Below are positions 26,965 through 35,603 of a stretch of DNA of 64,000 bases, piece by piece; the first letter of the stretch is position 1; each line of letters begins with the position of its first letter. The stretch is from the NCBI RefSeq assembly GCF_007991655.1, contig NZ_BJYT01000026.1:1-64000 (forward strand), written 5' to 3'. Source of the DNA: Segetibacter aerophilus. GTDB taxonomy: Bacteria > Bacteroidota > Bacteroidia > Chitinophagales > Chitinophagaceae. The notes under the pieces are model-generated. The model was not told where the DNA came from. It saw only the letters and a list, made by a program, of their open reading frames with translations, and made no database searches. Position numbers and translations under genes: made by a program.

Positions 26965-29145
26965 ATGAAAAAGACTCTTCTTTTAGTTTTCACAATATCT
27001 CTTGTTATTTCCCTCAAAGCTCAAAATGCTTTTAAGGTCCTGGTAAAAGACAAGACTAGTGGGGTAAACCTGCAGGGAGTAACCCTTTCTTCAACAACAA
27101 ATGCAAAGACGAATGCTACAAGTGACGCCGGCGGTATTGCTGTTGTAAGCAATCTTTCTGAGGCCGACAGCATTCTTCGTTTTAGCTATGTAGGCTATAA
27201 AACAATTGAAGTAAGGGTAATTGGTGACACTATCACCCATATTATTTTTATGGAGCAGGATGAAAATGCGCTCGAAAAAGTAACAGTTGTTTCATCCACT
27301 CGGAACAATGACCCTGTTGAAAGTGCTACTACCAAAGTTGAAGTTTTAGGCTTAGAGGAAATGAACGATGAAAGCACTTTAAAGCCCGGAAACATTGCGA
27401 GCATACTAGGTGATATGAGCGGGATACAGATCCAGCAGTCTTCCGTTACGTCGGGAAATTCTAACGTGAGAATACAAGGGCTTGAAGGAAAGTACACCCA
27501 AATACTTCGTGATGGTATGCCTTTGTATGAAGGTTATTCAGGTGGTTTTGGAATTCTGTCAATACCGCCGCTGGACTTGAAACAAATAGAATTAATAAAA
27601 GGTGCGGCATCGACCCTCTATGGCGGAGGTGCTATCGCCGGCTTAATCAATCTCGTTTCCAAAAAACCATCTTTCAGTCCTGACGCATCTTTCCTCGTTA
27701 ACCAGACAACGTTGAAGGAAACAAATATCAATGTCTACTATGCGCAACGCTGGAAGCATGCAGGCTTTACTTTATTTGCAGGTCAAAATTTGCAGAAGCA
27801 GGTCGATGTAGATAAAGATGGGTTTAGCGACGTGCCGGATATAAAAAGTACCATACTTCATCCTACCTTATTTATTTATCCTACTGATAAAAGTTATATC
27901 TCGCTTAGCTGGTCAGGAAGTTTTGACAAGCGTCTAGGTGGCGACATGCTTGCTATTGAGGGCAAAAGCGATAATACTCACCGGTATTATGAGAAGAATA
28001 AATTCAGCAGAAATACTTTCACCCTCATGACCGAGAACAGGTTTAATAGCAGCCTCAGTGCAACGGTGAAAGCAAGTGTTAGCTTGTTCGACAGGGATGA
28101 GACAACAAACACTTATTTTTTTAGTGGCAAGCAAAACAATTTCTACTCCGAAGCTTCATTGGCAGCACACGTGGGCCAACACAATTTGGTTGGAGGATTA
28201 AATATCACGGGTGATGAATTTAAACCTTCATCCGCTACACCGGCACCTGTTGGCAAATTCTCAAATACTACTTTCGGTGCTTTTCTGCAGGACACCTGGA
28301 AGTTGCTCGAAAGCACTAAAATTGAAACAGGCCTTCGCGTTGATCATCATGTCGACTACGGAAATTTTGTACTTCCAAGAATTGCGTTGTTCCACCACTT
28401 CAACGAAGTGTGGGGAGCGCGTCTTGGTTTTGGTATGGGTTATAAAACGCCTAACCCTTTAACTCAGCAAATTAAAGACTACGATATCTACAGCATTCAA
28501 CCGATTTCATCGGCAGTTACGGCAGAAAAATCAGTGGGAGCAAACGTTGAAGTGAACTATAAAAAAGAGTTTGGCGACGGCAATACCTTCTTTATAAATC
28601 ACGCTTTCTTCATAACAAACATTACCGATCCGATTGTGGCAACTGAGGATGTATTGGGCAAAGTAAGTTTTACCAATTTCTCAAAGCCCATCGTTACTAA
28701 GGGCTTTGATACGTATGTTCAAATGGAAGTCAACCATTGGGAGTTGTATCTGGGCTATACTTATACCGATGCTAAAAGGAATTATCTACAGCAAAACAAC
28801 TTTATGTTACTAACGCCAAGACATAGAGCTGCTTCGGTTATTGCTTACGAAATAGAGCACAACTGGCGTTTCGGTTTAGAAGGCTCTTATACTGGTCAGC
28901 AGTACCGGGAAGACTATAGCAAGACACCCGGGTATGCATTCCTGGCTGCAATGATTGAAAAGAAATTAGGCCCAAAATGGAGCCTGGTACTGAATTGCGA
29001 GAATTTACTCGACGAGCGCCAAAGTAAATATGAAAGACTTTATACCGGTAGTATTAGCACTCCTTCGTTTAGATCTTTATGGGCGCCAATAGATGGTAGG
29101 GTAGCTAACTTTTCAGTTCGATTTAAACCATTTGAAAAATGGTAG
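26965..29145 (+). CDS. TonB-dependent receptor with carboxypeptidase-regulatory domain
   Basis: A 726-residue outer membrane receptor. Signal peptide about 1-19. Regulatory domain about 21-100 (FKVLVKDKTSGVNLQGVTLS). Plug about 110-230 with GNSNVRIQGLEGKYTQILRD and the KGAASTLYGGGAIAGLINLV signature. The barrel ends in NFSVRFKPFEKW. Its size and plug are of the colicin I/vitamin B12/metal-receptor type rather than SusC. No cytoplasmic transporter is adjacent, so the ligand is unknown. The leader is A/T-rich and no clear promoter box was identified. Confidence 0.9.
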   Translation: MKKTLLLVFTISLVISLKAQNAFKVLVKDKTSGVNLQGVTLSSTTNAKTNATSDAGGIAVVSNLSEADSILRFSYVGYKTIEVRVIGDTITHIIFMEQDENALEKVTVVSSTRNNDPVESATTKVEVLGLEEMNDESTLKPGNIASILGDMSGIQIQQSSVTSGNSNVRIQGLEGKYTQILRDGMPLYEGYSGGFGILSIPPLDLKQIELIKGAASTLYGGGAIAGLINLVSKKPSFSPDASFLVNQTTLKETNINVYYAQRWKHAGFTLFAGQNLQKQVDVDKDGFSDVPDIKSTILHPTLFIYPTDKSYISLSWSGSFDKRLGGDMLAIEGKSDNTHRYYEKNKFSRNTFTLMTENRFNSSLSATVKASVSLFDRDETTNTYFFSGKQNNFYSEASLAAHVGQHNLVGGLNITGDEFKPSSATPAPVGKFSNTTFGAFLQDTWKLLESTKIETGLRVDHHVDYGNFVLPRIALFHHFNEVWGARLGFGMGYKTPNPLTQQIKDYDIYSIQPISSAVTAEKSVGANVEVNYKKEFGDGNTFFINHAFFITNITDPIVATEDVLGKVSFTNFSKPIVTKGFDTYVQMEVNHWELYLGYTYTDAKRNYLQQNNFMLLTPRHRAASVIAYEIEHNWRFGLEGSYTGQQYREDYSKTPGYAFLAAMIEKKLGPKWSLVLNCENLLDERQSKYERLYTGSISTPSFRSLWAPIDGRVANFSVRFKPFEKW

Positions 29146-29258
29146 ATGTTGGTAGGGTAAAAAATAAGCCGAAGCGCTTTTAGCTGTTTAAGATTCTTTT
29201 ACAATTTACTCACCAGGGTTTGATAAGATAACTGCTATAAAACTTTAATTTTAGTGCA

Positions 29259-30041
29259 ATGAACAAAAAGTTTGTTATAGCTTATTTTATCTGTCTTAGC
29301 CCTTTTTTTGTTTTTGCACAAAACATCTCCGGCTTCTGGAAAGGAACCCTGGATATGAACCGCGGTTGCTTTGCGGAAAATAATATCGAATTACAGTTTA
29401 GCGCAAAAGGCGATAGTCTTTCCGGAAGCTCATATCACTACCTCGACGTAAACTATTATGTCAAAAAGAAGTTTGCCGGTGTCGCTGACCCTGTCACAAA
29501 AAAATTCATTATCGAAGAACGCGTCGTAACAACTTTCAAGATTCCGTCTTTTTGTAATGTCTGCATAAAAAGGTACGAACTAACTTATAGTCGTGTTGGT
29601 AACCAGGAATTTTTAAAGGGGGGGTGGAGCAGCATACTCATCGGCAACTACACAAATTGTGATAGTGGCCCTATTACCCTTTCACGAATAGCACAATCAG
29701 CCTTTAGAGAAATTCCCGAGATCAATGTTGATACCGGCCAGATTCGATTAGATTTTTATGACAATGGTCAAATTGATAATGATTCTATCTCTGTTCGAAT
29801 AAACGACCAGATGGTTTTAACGCATCAGAAACTCAGTCTTACACCCATAACAGCCATTATCAGAATTGACCTCAACAACACTTTTCAAGAGGTGGAAATG
29901 ATTGCCGAGAACTTGGGTTCTATCCCTCCTAATACTGCACTTCTTATTATAACCGCGGGCAAAAAACGCTACGAACTGTTTATGTCCTCCTCTACCCAGA
30001 AGTCAGCCAAGGTTCGGTTTTTATACGAGAAACCTGACTGA
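29259..30041 (+). CDS. Secreted protein of unknown function
   Basis: A 260-residue protein with a signal peptide (about 1-20, FFVFAQ). The N-terminal part (ISGFWKGTLDMNRGCFAENN) resembles small lipocalin-like or extracellular domains. The C-terminal 110 residues carry the pattern VRLDFYDNGQIDNDSISVRIN, which I recall as a recurrent secreted domain of Bacteroidota. Four Cys lie in FCNVCIKR and nearby. It ends 45 bases before the Ntn-hydrolase-like gene on the same strand, so the two may be co-expressed. Confidence 0.6.
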   Translation: MNKKFVIAYFICLSPFFVFAQNISGFWKGTLDMNRGCFAENNIELQFSAKGDSLSGSSYHYLDVNYYVKKKFAGVADPVTKKFIIEERVVTTFKIPSFCNVCIKRYELTYSRVGNQEFLKGGWSSILIGNYTNCDSGPITLSRIAQSAFREIPEINVDTGQIRLDFYDNGQIDNDSISVRINDQMVLTHQKLSLTPITAIIRIDLNNTFQEVEMIAENLGSIPPNTALLIITAGKKRYELFMSSSTQKSAKVRFLYEKPD

Positions 30042-30086
30042 GGTGTAAGGATTCTACCTCACTCCAAAATATAATAACGCAGATAA

Positions 30087-30863
30087 ATGGATAATGTGAA
30101 AAAGGTATTGCTGGCTGTTATTGCTACATTTTCTTTAGCCCTGGCCGCAGGCGCCCAGGATAAGGCTTTGAATAACGGAACCCTGATTATTACATTAACA
30201 AGCCAGGACACTATTTGGATCGGTGCCGATAGCAGAACTTCCAGCCTCACGGATAAAGGCTATACTGTCAACAAAAAAGGGATGTGCAAGATTTATAGCA
30301 CAAATGATGTTGTGTATGCGATGGCAGGTCATGTTCGTTATGTCGATAACAGCTTCAATTTCCTTGAAATCATGCAGGCGAGTATCAACGAACAACAAGA
30401 CTTTGACAAGTCGATGGAAGCGTTTCAACAAAGAGCCCAAATAGAAATCAAATCAATCCTCAGAAAGTTTTCAAGAAAAAGCATCAACACACTTATTAAG
30501 ACAAACGGTGGCTCTTTTTTAAGTGTAGTGGCTATTTCGTTTACCAACGGTGAAAAGAAAATGAAAGAGATGAAATTCTCTCTCCAGGCAAATAACAATA
30601 ATAGTTGGAATGTTATTTACAAAACAACAGACGACAACGGTGTAGGATCGCTGAAGTTTGTTGGCCATGGCGCAACTGCATCACGGTTTGTGCGCGACAA
30701 CAACCTGTATTTTGGTAACGGCAGAAATATGCCGGGAAAGATCAGCGAGCTAATCCAGCTTGAATCAAAATCCACCCTCACAGTAGGCATGCCTGCCGAC
30801 GTGATTAGTATTTATAATGGAGGCTATAAACGAGTAATTAATAGTGGGCTTTGCAGCGAATAG
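30087..30863 (+). CDS. Secreted proteasome-type Ntn-hydrolase-like protein
   Basis: A 258-residue protein with a signal peptide (about 1-23) and a short segment QDKALNNG before Thr32. From Thr32 the pattern is that of proteasome beta subunits: TLIITLTSQDTIWIGADSRT places Asp48 and Arg50 at positions 17 and 19 if Thr32 is residue 1. Lys68 in CKIYSTN can stand for Lys33, and VVYAMAGHVR matches the conserved glycine strand. A Gly31-Thr32 junction would suit autoprocessing. It ends with a VGMPADVISI strand. If correct it is a periplasmic or exported hydrolase; the substrate is unknown. The call rests on motif spacing, not a search. Confidence 0.6.
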   Translation: MDNVKKVLLAVIATFSLALAAGAQDKALNNGTLIITLTSQDTIWIGADSRTSSLTDKGYTVNKKGMCKIYSTNDVVYAMAGHVRYVDNSFNFLEIMQASINEQQDFDKSMEAFQQRAQIEIKSILRKFSRKSINTLIKTNGGSFLSVVAISFTNGEKKMKEMKFSLQANNNNSWNVIYKTTDDNGVGSLKFVGHGATASRFVRDNNLYFGNGRNMPGKISELIQLESKSTLTVGMPADVISIYNGGYKRVINSGLCSE

Positions 30864-30907
30864 CTTTCAACGGTTGGGATGCCCTTTTTACTTTTTCAGA
30901 TATTTCC

Positions 30908-31729
30908 TTAAGCGGTCTTAAAATGTTCAAACCTCGCTCTTAAAAAACTGAAAGCTCCATATAAAACCAGTCCCAATCCCAGTATCCCCGTGAATACAGA
31001 ACCGTAAGAAGCATGTAGAAAACTAAACGCCTCATTAGTATCTCCGGCAGCTTTTGAGTTGGAGTAAATAGCAGCTTTCAACATCAGCCACGAAATAATC
31101 AGCCAAACAATTCCTCTTGCTACATAACCAATCGTTCCTGCTTTTGCCAGGTAAGCGGTAGCAGACGAATGAAGATGCAAACCCGACACATGTTTTTTAT
31201 ACTTTCCGGCAAGGCCATATACCATCTGATAGATACCAATACCGGCAATAATTGCGGCAGCGAGACCGACGAGGTATTGACCAAAAGGCTTCGATAAAAG
31301 TTCGTGTATAAATTTCTGGTTCGTGTCTCCGCCATCATCATTGCTACTATGAAGCAGGATTTTGATGGCTGCAACTGCAAATGACAGGTACACGAGACCA
31401 CTTAACAAGTATCGGGATCTTACAACAATTCCTTTAGTTTTAGTGCCTTTGCTTTCTGTGTCTGTAAAGCATTGTACCGCTCGCCAAAGACAATAGCATA
31501 TTAGCCCTGCAATTAACAATGCAAGCAGTAGATGGCCGGCAAACTGGTGTTGTATTAATGAAATGATGCCTTTCTTGTTGGTATTATTTTCCGATTGTCC
31601 ACCTATTTTAAAGGCCGCCATAAACGCCACTGCGCCCATTACACAATAAATAATCCCCTTTGCTGTAAGCCCGATCCTTGCGAGTATTGGTACCCACTTT
31701 CTCGATGTTTCCTGTGTTGATAATGTCAA
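30908..31729 (-). CDS. DUF1206 family membrane protein
   Basis: About 273 residues with six predicted membrane segments in three similar pairs, each near a RIGLTAKGIIY, RYLLSGLVYL or AGTIGYVARGIVW motif, the pattern of DUF1206. The reading frame is open to 31942, but that 71-residue upstream part includes the translation of an interspersed repeat (VQVCDTTMPHSTTF), so I prefer the TTG at 31729, which gives MTLSTQETSRKW and a length usual for the family. The function is not known. No TAnnTTTG box was identified. It is the last of three minus-strand genes. Confidence 0.8.
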   Translation of the reverse strand: MTLSTQETSRKWVPILARIGLTAKGIIYCVMGAVAFMAAFKIGGQSENNTNKKGIISLIQHQFAGHLLLALLIAGLICYCLWRAVQCFTDTESKGTKTKGIVVRSRYLLSGLVYLSFAVAAIKILLHSSNDDGGDTNQKFIHELLSKPFGQYLVGLAAAIIAGIGIYQMVYGLAGKYKKHVSGLHLHSSATAYLAKAGTIGYVARGIVWLIISWLMLKAAIYSNSKAAGDTNEAFSFLHASYGSVFTGILGLGLVLYGAFSFLRARFEHFKTA

Positions 31730-31842
31730 TGGAATAAGTTTTAATACATCGTCTCTTTCAAATAGCAAACCACGGTAGCAATAAAACTTCAGATAGAAGT
31801 TTTTGTGTAGACTTTTGTGGCCAGCGAAAGTGGTGCTATGAG

Positions 31843-31894
31843 GCATTGTTGTGTCACACACTTGTACCGCTATGGCTACGGGCATCAGCCATTG
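31843..31894 (-). repeat. Interspersed GTACAAG-type repeat, copy 5
   Basis: On the minus strand it reads GTACAAGTGTGTGACACAAC then AATGC. The TGTGACACA palindrome is perfect. Next to it, GGGCATCAGC (31879-31888 on the plus strand) is shared with copy 8, so these two copies share a longer unit. Confidence 0.75.
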
Positions 31895-31984
31895 ACGATC
31901 TACAGTCAACTGCAAAACTGAGGCAGGTCGTAGTGGATACAAAAGTAAATACCGCTAAGTCTTCGATCATACATCCACCAACCG

Positions 31985-32239
31985 CTACTTTTTTTTGATA
32001 CTCTTATCCATGCTGCTACCAACCAAGTACCCGATGAGCGCTCCTGAGGCTGCACCAGCTATCATCCAAAAAGCATTAGCACCTTGAGTGAAAAAGGCAA
32101 CTGCAAAACCAAGTATTGCAACAAGTATAGCGACGACCAAAGCAGCACTGCGCTTAGTCTTTGCCGGATGTGGAGTAGCAGATGCCGGATGATGAGGTGA
32201 ATGATGATGATGTTTGTGTCTGTTCCTGCTTTCGGGCAT
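31985..32239 (-). CDS. Small histidine-rich membrane protein
   Basis: An 84-residue protein. The N-terminus carries a natural His cluster (RHKHHHHSPHH). Two membrane segments follow (about 32-49 and 56-74) with small-residue spacing (GAASGALIGYLVGSSMD), and the tail is Lys-rich. The composition suggests a membrane protein that could bind metal ions, but no function is known. It lies 60 bases downstream of the enolase-superfamily gene and upstream of DUF1206. Confidence 0.6.
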   Translation of the reverse strand: MPESRNRHKHHHHSPHHPASATPHPAKTKRSAALVVAILVAILGFAVAFFTQGANAFWMIAGAASGALIGYLVGSSMDKSIKKK

Positions 32240-32299
32240 AAAAGGAGATATTTAGATGGTTAACAAAATCGGATGCTGTAAGGTAGGCCACCTTTATCG

Positions 32300-33712
32300 C
32301 TAGGCTTCCTTTTTAAACAGGTCTTCATAATGGGTTGAAGGTTCAAAAATTCCCCCGCTTTCATCGTAAAAGGATTGATCGGTTACAAAAACCCCGTATT
32401 GCGTTTTTGCATAACCCGCTCCTTGTTTCGGATCATAGGTAAGCATTGTATTCCAGTTCTTATAATATTGATGGCCGTTGGTTTCCTGCAGTCCTATACC
32501 AATGTTAGCAAATGGCTGTAGACGGGCAGCAACACATTTGTTCCATTCAACTAAAATCGGGTTAACAGTGAGGTCAGCACAAAAACAGGTGATGTTCTTT
32601 TCATAAGCCAGCTGGGCAATCTTCATTGTCATGCTAAGTGTTTTTGCAATGGCTTTCACCGCAATGGCTTTATATCCCTGCTCAATTCGCTTGGCTGCAT
32701 CTTCTACTGTATGCGCACTTTCGTCTGCAGCAATAGTTACTCCCATGTCGCCCACGTACATATTATTTCTTTCTTCAAACGGTTCTTCTATCACTGCAAT
32801 TTGGTCAAAGGCTCCTATCTTTTTCGCATGATCCAAAAACCGTAGCAACGTATCCTTTTCGTCATACCGCTCGTTTGCATCGAAGTAATAAGGAATTTTT
32901 CCATTTTTGGTATAGGGCGTTTCATAGTGACCGATAGCTGAATGAACCGCTGTTAAAAAGGCAATGTCTTTTTCAAGCATCTCTTTCTGCGTGCCTGCCG
33001 AACCTGTCTTCAGCTTCATGATAAAATATCCTGCATCTGCCGCAGCTTTAATGTTTTCAATTTTTGCTCCCACGCTAAATGCAGGCATGCTTGCAACCTT
33101 TGTATGTTTATAAGACAGTCCCGGTTTATAAGCTGAAGGGATCAGATCGTCGAACTTATTTATCTTATTTTCTTTCGCGTATAAAAGCCAGGCAGCGTTG
33201 TCAACCGCCACGAGGGAGTTAAGGGCAAACGTCTTTCTCAAATCGGGATTGTTGGTAATCTTTTTACCATAAGCAAATACTTCCGGCAGCAACTCATCAA
33301 GCAATTGCATTGGATTGGTAAAAGAAGTTCCTCTTATTATCTCCAGCGCCCGCTCTGTCATAGCATACATAAGTGCATTACCGCCACTTTGAGAATGTGC
33401 CGCAAAAACCTTTGAATCAGACCAGAGAATATTTTGAGTGCCAAGGCCAATACTACTGGCACCGGACTCTCCTTCGATCCTGGCCGCGATCTGCCATGCC
33501 TCAGTGATAGCACTTCCCTTAAACCGGTACGGAATAAGCGGCTCTCTTTCAAAATTAGAATCAACACTTTTAATGGTGATCTTAGGCGAAGGCGAAAATG
33601 AGGTATTATCGCTTTGAAACGCACTGTGAGTGCCGGCAATACTTAGCGGTACAAAAGCTCCGGTAAGGTTGAGAAATTCCCTGCGATTTAACTTCTTAAT
33701 ACCTTCATTCAT
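32300..33712 (-). CDS. Enolase-superfamily enzyme (mandelate racemase/muconate lactonizing type), exported
   Basis: A 470-residue enzyme with a Tat-like N-terminus (NRREFLNLTGAFVPLS). Enolase-superfamily catalytic features are visible: KLK in GYFIMKLKTGSAG, metal ligands Asp in YFDANERYD, Glu in AVIEEPFEE and Asp/Glu in AADESAH, and a Lys in AIAVKAIAK. The superfamily includes dipeptide epimerases and sugar-acid dehydratases; the subgroup is unresolved. The open frame extends to 33946, but that part overlaps the divergent cupin gene (from 33914), so the ATG at 33712 is chosen. Confidence 0.82.
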   Translation of the reverse strand: MNEGIKKLNRREFLNLTGAFVPLSIAGTHSAFQSDNTSFSPSPKITIKSVDSNFEREPLIPYRFKGSAITEAWQIAARIEGESGASSIGLGTQNILWSDSKVFAAHSQSGGNALMYAMTERALEIIRGTSFTNPMQLLDELLPEVFAYGKKITNNPDLRKTFALNSLVAVDNAAWLLYAKENKINKFDDLIPSAYKPGLSYKHTKVASMPAFSVGAKIENIKAAADAGYFIMKLKTGSAGTQKEMLEKDIAFLTAVHSAIGHYETPYTKNGKIPYYFDANERYDEKDTLLRFLDHAKKIGAFDQIAVIEEPFEERNNMYVGDMGVTIAADESAHTVEDAAKRIEQGYKAIAVKAIAKTLSMTMKIAQLAYEKNITCFCADLTVNPILVEWNKCVAARLQPFANIGIGLQETNGHQYYKNWNTMLTYDPKQGAGYAKTQYGVFVTDQSFYDESGGIFEPSTHYEDLFKKEA

Positions 33713-33913
33713 ATTGGCGCTCTTTAAACAATTCGTTTCAGTAAGATACAATGATTGTTGAAACGAAAATCGAAAAGGACTTTGGTTTTTTGCTGCATAA
33801 CGTCGCCTAGATAATGCAAGAACGACTATTCGTTTACGCTCTAACTTTGAACGATTTTCACATAAAAATCTCTTATTTCCAAAACCACAATAATTTTTAT
33901 CAAAGCCAGGGCT

Positions 33914-34414
33914 ATGATTGAAAACACTTCTTTTTACATCAAACACTTAAACCTGGAGCCACATCCCGAAGGTGGCTATTTTAAAGAAACTTATCGTGCT
34001 GCAGAAAGCATTGAGAGCAATTATTTGCCGAAACGTTTTACTGGCAGGCGTAACTTCTCTACTGCTATTTATTACCTGCTTGAGCAGGGCGACTATTCTG
34101 CTTTTCATCGTATCAAAAGCGACGAATGCTGGCATTTTTATGCGGGACAAACTTTACTTATTCATATCATAAATGAAGGCACATATTCCTGCATTCACCT
34201 CGGCAATAATCCAGGCATGGGTGAAACTTTTCAGTATGTTGTTCCTGCAAATGCGTGGTTTGCATCTGAACCTTCTACTCACAGCAATTTCTGCCTCGTT
34301 GGTTGTACGGTGGCTCCCGGGTTTGATTTTGCGGATTTTGAAATAGCAGACAAGCAGGACTTATTAAAGATGTATCCGCAGTACGAGGCTGTTGTTTCAA
34401 GACTATGCAGATAA
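33914..34414 (+). CDS. Cupin (DUF985) family protein
   Basis: A 166-residue cupin of the DUF985 (COG3542) family. The N-terminal motif LNLEPHPEGGYFKETYR and the barrel strands STAIYYLLEQGDYSAFHRIK and DECWHFYAGQTLLIHII are typical. Possible metal-binding His residues lie in AFHRI and WHFY. Members are small cytoplasmic proteins without a firm function. The gene is divergent from the enolase-superfamily gene with about 200 bases between starts. Confidence 0.85.
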   Translation: MIENTSFYIKHLNLEPHPEGGYFKETYRAAESIESNYLPKRFTGRRNFSTAIYYLLEQGDYSAFHRIKSDECWHFYAGQTLLIHIINEGTYSCIHLGNNPGMGETFQYVVPANAWFASEPSTHSNFCLVGCTVAPGFDFADFEIADKQDLLKMYPQYEAVVSRLCR

Positions 34415-34505
34415 TGTAAGTAGTTGAAATGAGACGCTTGAGAACTGTCGTAGTTGCCCCCTTAAATTGCCGTTATTGCACATTCTTACAATCAACCTTT
34501 CAGGG

Positions 34506-34513
34506 TATGTTTG
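34506..34513 (+). promoter_or_regulatory. Predicted -7 box (TATGTTTG) of the VOC gene
   Basis: TATGTTTG fits TAnnTTTG and lies 34 bases before the ATG at 34548. No TTG at a fitting distance upstream, so only the -7 element is supported. Confidence 0.45.
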
Positions 34514-34547
34514 TATCGTAAAAGTTTACCACTAAAAAATTAAAAAA

Positions 34548-34964
34548 ATGGTCACCGATCTTTGGATTAATCTACCTGTAAAAGATATTGCTAAGTCAAA
34601 AGCTTTTTTTACACAAATTGGTTTTAGCTTGAATACGCAGCATGGCAATAGCGATAATTCTGCTTGTTTACTTGTTGGCCAGAAGAATGTTGTTGTAATG
34701 CTTTTTGACGAACCTACTTTCAAAGGCTTTACAAACGGTGAAATTGCTGATACAAAACAGGCAAGCGAAGTATTGTTGTCTATAGGTGTAGAAAGTAAAA
34801 ACGAGGTAGATGAAATAGTGCAGAAAGCAATTGCTGCAGGTGGTGTAAGCAAGCACACTCCGGGAGAAATGCAAGGCTGGATGTACGGTGCAGTATTTAC
34901 AGATCTAGACGGCCACAAGTGGAATTTGCTGTACATGGATTATAGCAAGATGTCTGGATCTTAA
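34548..34964 (+). CDS. VOC family protein
   Basis: A 138-residue VOC (glyoxalase) protein. The N-terminal strand is VTDLWINLPVKDIAKSKAFF and the second half begins AGGVSKHTPGEM and ends GAVFTDLDGHKWNLLYMD. His in DGHKW and Glu in VEDEI-like positions may contact a metal, but the class is not resolvable. Proteins of this pattern are often general stress- or antibiotic-related in annotation only. It is followed by an unrelated SRPBCC gene 104 bases further on. Confidence 0.82.
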   Translation: MVTDLWINLPVKDIAKSKAFFTQIGFSLNTQHGNSDNSACLLVGQKNVVVMLFDEPTFKGFTNGEIADTKQASEVLLSIGVESKNEVDEIVQKAIAAGGVSKHTPGEMQGWMYGAVFTDLDGHKWNLLYMDYSKMSGS

Positions 34965-35068
34965 GTAAGTAAACAGAAGCATTACTTGCAGGCATCATTT
35001 CAATTATCTTCAAACTCATTTTTCAGTCAATTACAAAAACCAAATATTTAACAGCTAAAACTTTAAAA

Positions 35069-35494
35069 ATGGAAACAGAAAAAGAAACCATCACAGTGGA
35101 AGCAACAGTAAAAGCTCCCGTAGAAAAAGTATGGTCGTTCTGGTCAGAGCCTCAACACATTAAAAAGTGGAATAACGCTTCAGACGATTGGCATACTCCG
35201 CAAGCTGAAAATGATCTTAGGGTTGGCGGAAAATTTTCTGCAAGGATGGAAGCTAAAGACGGAAGCTTTGGCTTTGATTTTGGCGGAGTGTATAACGAGG
35301 TAAAAGAGAATGAGTACATAGAATATACAATTGGCGATGGAAGAAAAGTACAGGTGTCTTTCGTTCCAAATGGAAACGAAACAAAAGTTGTCGAAACATT
35401 TGAAGCTGAAAGCACACACTCGATAGAACTGCAAAGAGGAGGCTGGCAAGCCATCTTAGACAATTTTAAAAAATACACAGAAGCAAATAGCTAA
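35069..35494 (+). CDS. SRPBCC (AHSA1-type) domain protein
   Basis: A 141-residue START-like protein. The AHSA1 pattern is visible in VKAPVEKVWSFWSEPQHIKK, VGGKFSARMEAKDGS, and the C-terminal helix STHSIELQRGGWQAILDNFK. It binds hydrophobic ligands or assists chaperones in some members. It ends just before a strong terminator at 35521-35555. No partner is suggested by context. Confidence 0.82.
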   Translation: METEKETITVEATVKAPVEKVWSFWSEPQHIKKWNNASDDWHTPQAENDLRVGGKFSARMEAKDGSFGFDFGGVYNEVKENEYIEYTIGDGRKVQVSFVPNGNETKVVETFEAESTHSIELQRGGWQAILDNFKKYTEANS

Positions 35495-35520
35495 GCTTAT
35501 AAATGCACCGTGGCATTTCA

Positions 35521-35560
35521 AAAGCCTGTACCGGTATAAAACGGGTACAGGCTTTTTCAT
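35521..35560 (+). terminator. Intrinsic terminator after the SRPBCC gene
   Basis: AAAGCCTGTACC (35521-35532) pairs with GGTACAGGCTTT (35544-35555), followed by TTC. A 12-base-pair stem. It also faces the minus-strand lipoprotein gene end (35604), so it may work from both sides. Confidence 0.88.
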
Positions 35561-35603
35561 TATTTCCCTAAAAAACGTTCAAAGCTTAGTCAGCGCCCGG
35601 CAT

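Noticed and set aside
33713-33946. N-terminal extension of the enolase-superfamily gene
   Set aside because: It overlaps the divergent cupin gene, and the Tat-like signal begins at 33712.
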